A stretch of DNA of 64,000 bases from Clavelina lepadiformis (taxonomy: Eukaryota > Chordata > Ascidiacea > Aplousobranchia > Clavelinidae), in contig NC_135246.1 of NCBI RefSeq assembly GCF_947623445.1, positions 18,087,856 through 18,151,855 on the forward strand, read 5' to 3'. This document shows positions 60,701 to 64,000 of the stretch, piece after piece (position 1 is the stretch's first letter; each line of letters begins with the position of its first letter). The position numbers and the translations under genes were made by a program. Below the pieces are notes generated by a model. It made no database searches. It saw only the letters and a program-made list of their open reading frames with translations, and was not told the origin of the DNA.

Positions 60701-62473
60701 CCCGCAAATTATTACCGGGCGGATTGGTTTCCCAGATCATCTTGCCACTCCTGTATTAGGTCTCTGCGATCGAACCGTTCTCCTCTGCTTGAAAACTCTT
60801 CGTCCATTGCGCCTATCGGACGCATGTGGGATCTCCCTCCCCCGAGAATGACCTTCGCAATTTTGTAGAGTTTAAATTAAGGAACTATTTTGAAATCAAA
60901 AATAGTAGATCTTATAACGAAAGCATTTTATATCAACTTACTATGTAATGACAAGCAAATTATTACTGTCTCCGAATTAAAATGTTTAGTTAATTAAAAA
61001 CACTTCAAGATGCCTGATACACACACTGACCTGGATGTCACGTCTTTTCTTAAAAAGCTGCAAAGCAATGTCGTCACAATTACGTTCTGATGGACCTTTC
61101 TTATTGTCGGAATACAGGCTCCTGTAGGTACAAAACTGATTTAAAAATTTAAATATGAAACATTTAAAAAAGTTATTTAAACAAACTTAACTTAAAGATA
61201 TCATAAAACGTGCTATAGGTTGGTTATACTGTATAGCGCAACATTATCACCAGTTTAATTTTTAAAACGTCATAGACAAACTATGGAAACTTGCCGTCTG
61301 TGTATATGGGCGTAAGTAGAAGCTGGCGTGGCGTGTTGAATTCTTGTGGTGGTGACAACGCCAGCAGCCTTTCCTGTAATGGGGAAGTTAAAAGCACTTT
61401 TGTAACTCAAATGTTTTCGAAAAAGTTCGCTTGAAACATCAAACAAAGCGTTGGCCTAGCACTGAAAACCTAAAGTTACCCAATAAAACAATGGTGCAGA
61501 TTTCCAAGCAGAAAATCATACCAAACGCCAACGACTTTGTCTTATTCAAGAACTAACCGGCGGCTATGGCATACTCCATAGATGTGGTCACTTTATTGGC
61601 ATGCACTTTGTCACAAGATGTCGCTGCGCCATTCACACCTAGCAGCCCCGATCGTGTTTTAACTCCGGTGAGGAACGCTGTGCCGGTTGAGGCGCTGTCG
61701 GGTGTCTGATGGTCAACTAGGTTTGCGGGAACAAATTTAACTTTAAAATGCTCAAGATTTAGATTTTGAAAATCATTCTTATAAAATCAAATTACTATTG
61801 TCTTCAAATGATATTTGTTTAGAGTTTAGACAATATACGTATAGAAACATTTATTCTTGTTCCCAGCAGATGAATATTTTAAAACATTGACAGATCGTAG
61901 CCTATACCTACAAAATATTCTTTACCGTCAATATATGAAAACTATACCAAAGTAAAGATTTAATTGAGCTCGACAACCATCTCAACTCACCGCTGTACGT
62001 TTTCACGATTCCTGAATGGGGCATGGAATCCAGTGACGTCATGTATTCTTCTCCGTTTTGGCCAAGTTTTTGACCAATCCGAATTCTTCCCGCCGTAATT
62101 GTGGCCAAGCTCATTCCATCCCCAATAAGCATGATGACGTTTTTCGCTTTTCCAGTTTTCAGATTTTCAAAGGTATTTGTGGCCTCTTCTAACTCGGAAA
62201 GACTCAGCTCTTCCCAAAAGTTCGTTGTAAATTCAGCAGGATCAATCGCTAAAACACCAATAAAATATGGCAAAGATTATGAAACTGGTGAACAAATTAA
62301 AAATATATACACTGTATTTAGTCCAAAACCTAGTTCTAATATTAGAGCATTGTAATTACAGCAGTTAAAGCCGGTTAAACATATATAAATAAGCCTTGTA
62401 TATAACTTCTCTCACCACATTGGACTGATTTGACCAGTGCGACCACCATCAACGTATAACACGCACCCTTCAT
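57713..62473 (-). CDS. ALPL: alkaline phosphatase (ALPL-like), secreted or membrane-linked
   Basis: Twelve exons: 62416-62473, 61991-62248, 61558-61716, 61295-61373, 61031-61121, 60716-60852, 60427-60577, 60112-60246, 59767-59875, 59264-59407, 58014-58175, 57713-57828. All phases agree and give 532 codons plus stop, near the family's 520-535. A signal peptide ([19 protein letters not shown]) opens the protein. Metal and active-site residues are present: Asp63 in MLIGDGMS, nucleophile Ser113 in TPDSASTG, Asp333/His337 in LDKAHHQG, Asp374-His375 in TADHGHMF, and His458 in ETHSAEDV. It hydrolyses phosphate monoesters with zinc and magnesium. Exon 4 ends at a GC donor. The last exon keeps the Cys of the usual ...HC end but then turns basic ([14 protein letters not shown]) instead of hydrophobic, so the expected GPI-anchor signal is not seen. 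Which vertebrate paralogue is closest cannot be said. Confidence 0.94.
58417..59218. mobile_element. 0.8 kb MITE in an alkaline phosphatase intron
   Basis: Lies wholly within the intron between exons 10 and 11. The ends are exact inverses over about 24 bp, starting GGTACCTGTACCGAATAAGG and then CCCG. The word GGGCCTTATTAGG returns inside, and a nested palindrome near 58605-58640 reads GGGCCTTATTAGGAGC then GGCTCCTAATAAGGCCC. No coding capacity. The right flank reads TTAA after CCC, but the left flank does not match, so the target duplication is unclear. Confidence 0.75.
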
Positions 62474-64000
62474 TCTTCACTCAATCAAGTTTCAAAAAAC
62501 GTTTTGGTTTTTAATCTCGCACCTTTCTTTGAAAAACTTACAAAATTCCAAATAATTTGTGCTTAGTTTAACTTGTTTTTACTTTACTAACGTCACAATA
62601 TAATCTGAAAATAGTTTTAAAATTTAACACGAAGAATTCTACAAAAAGAACTCAGTAAAGGCTCCAGAAACGCATCAGCTAGACTGACAGGCCTATAGGC
62701 AGGTCTTAGCTGTGTTGTCTTTATCTGTTGGATGATTTTCTTTTCCGGCTGAGTCACTTCCTAAGTTTCATGTCAGATCGACATCCTCGTATTAAGATTC
62801 TCAACGATGAGACTCTTCAAACTGAACACTTTTATATAGAGATCTGTCATTGTTAGTGTGCTTATAAAAACAATTACACGCGTTTAACGAAAAACATTAT
62901 CTATAGAACGTCATATAAGGTGTTGGAAAGTCCATAAAAACGTTTGCGAATTGTGAACAGTTTTGCAAATCTTGACGCAATGGGTCCGGCAATATCCCTT
63001 CCATCTTATAGAAAAATACAATTAGTTAGGCCTGTAGTTGTTTCTGCGTAAACCATTTCGAACAGGAAACGGTTATTAATTAATTATTAAACAACTAAAT
63101 ACGTTTGTATACGTGATAGGTCGATGCTTAAAGAGGAACTAAAGTCATTTTCAACCTATATTCTAAAACATGATAAAAATATGCTGGTTCCGAAAATATA
63201 AACAAAATTTCTCTTATCCTTTTTTCATTAACGAGTTATTGGCAAAATCGTTTTCAAAAAAATGTGCGGGGTAACGAATGTGACGTCACCAGGATTTTTG
63301 GTGTTCGAGCATGGTGCGAATATCAGATCAATGGAAAGTTGCTGTTGCAAGACTCGTTTCGGCGAATTTAGTTGCCGTGATAGACAGTTTTATTTTAATA
63401 TTTTTTTCAGGTATGGATGGTTGACCAATTGCAAGAGGCATTTCAATTAAAAAAATGCTATCTGTAACTGCATTGTGTTTTGCCAATAACTTGTTAACGA
63501 AAAAAATTAGAGATATTTTGCCCCTTAAAGAGAGGTGATGAATAAATTGTTAAAAACTAACAAAGCTCATAATCACTTCACGAGGATTATGAAAATTAAG
63601 AAGACAATTACGCATCAGCCTCGTGAAGCGATTTCTTAGTGATTTTACACTCTCTTACGTATGAATTTAATTACAGAATATTGGTTGTGGCGTATAACAT
63701 ACGCAAATTAGGTTACGTATTTGTCACATACTTCCGTAGTATTCTAGTAACTCCTTACTAAACTTCCGTTTAAACAAACACTTAAATCACACTAAATACG
63801 TAATACAACTGTAATATCCGATCGTAAGACCAGTCCTAATCGTAAAACGCGTAAAATGTCTTAAGTATGTAAAGCAAGTGCCTCCAATAACGATAAAGCC
63901 GCATGCTAATTTAACCAATTAGTCTAGCTTGATTAGGTATTAGTGTCATATATGCTTGTGTCAAAAGCATGTGAAGTGAATACTGCAGCTGTTAACGTCA
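62474..64000. other. gene-free upstream DNA of the alkaline phosphatase, right end of window
   Basis: This should contain the phosphatase promoter. No TATA box is placed with confidence. A foldback sequence lies at 63201-63520. A 62-codon plus-strand frame inside it is spurious. No gene is seen up to the window end. Confidence 0.5.
63201..63520. repeat. foldback sequence, MITE-like
   Basis: 63201-63250 and 63475-63520 are imperfect inverses: the best part is CATTAACGAGTTATTGGCAA against TTGCCAATAACTTGTTAACG. TTAAAGAG occurs just outside both ends (about 63129 and 63525), but as a direct repeat. Ends and target duplication are not settled. Confidence 0.5.

Overview
This is AT-rich nuclear DNA from an animal. 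It carries ten spliced or single-exon protein genes that I can recognise by family, all with metazoan exon structure and GT-AG introns (one GC-AG). The proteins are chordate-like but clearly diverged. Introns are mostly 100-1500 bp, genes are close together, small DNA transposons are frequent, and several genes have a splice acceptor just before the start codon. A fast-evolving invertebrate deuterostome such as a tunicate fits best, but this is an inference, not a proven assignment.

Layout: 1-6264, no recognisable gene, one palindromic MITE. 6265-11380 (-), NIFK, with a 1.56 kb TA-flanked transposon in its first intron. 11381-13917, gene-free, with two more palindromic MITEs. 13918-16262 (+), LSG1 ribosome-export GTPase. 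About 16897-17110, a decayed extra copy of the TM9SF1 first exon. 19843-25560 (+), TM9SF1. 28330-30893 (-), PDPK1 kinase. 32483-32856, hAT-type MITE. 34628-37679 (-), WSC-domain sulfotransferase (WSCD family). 39007-39351, second hAT-type MITE. 40141-43632 (+), CHMP4 (ESCRT-III). 44801-44990, tRNA-derived SINE. 45578-46092, a near-perfect foldback element with a 9-bp target duplication. 46922-47839 (+), NUDT17, followed closely by 48218-49496 (+), ZCCHC9. 49777-53316, a DNA transposon that looks complete, with long inverted arms, TA duplication and one open 758-codon frame. 53478-55661 (-), BCKDHB. 57713-62473 (-), alkaline phosphatase, with an 0.8 kb MITE in an intron. 62474-64000, gene-free upstream DNA with a foldback sequence.

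The genes are housekeeping loci with no obvious joint pathway: nucleolar and ribosome biogenesis (NIFK, LSG1, ZCCHC9), membrane traffic (TM9SF1, CHMP4), signalling (PDPK1), sulfation (WSCD), nucleotide or CoA clean-up (NUDT17), branched-chain amino acid breakdown (BCKDHB) and phosphate release (ALP). NUDT17 and ZCCHC9 could share a transcript. Exon borders were set by hand and checked by reading-frame phase: every multi-exon model sums to a whole number of codons.

The least ordinary parts are the intact single-ORF transposon, the foldback element whose arms are built from about ten 15-16 nt degenerate repeats, and the dispersed palindromic MITE family of the first 14 kb.
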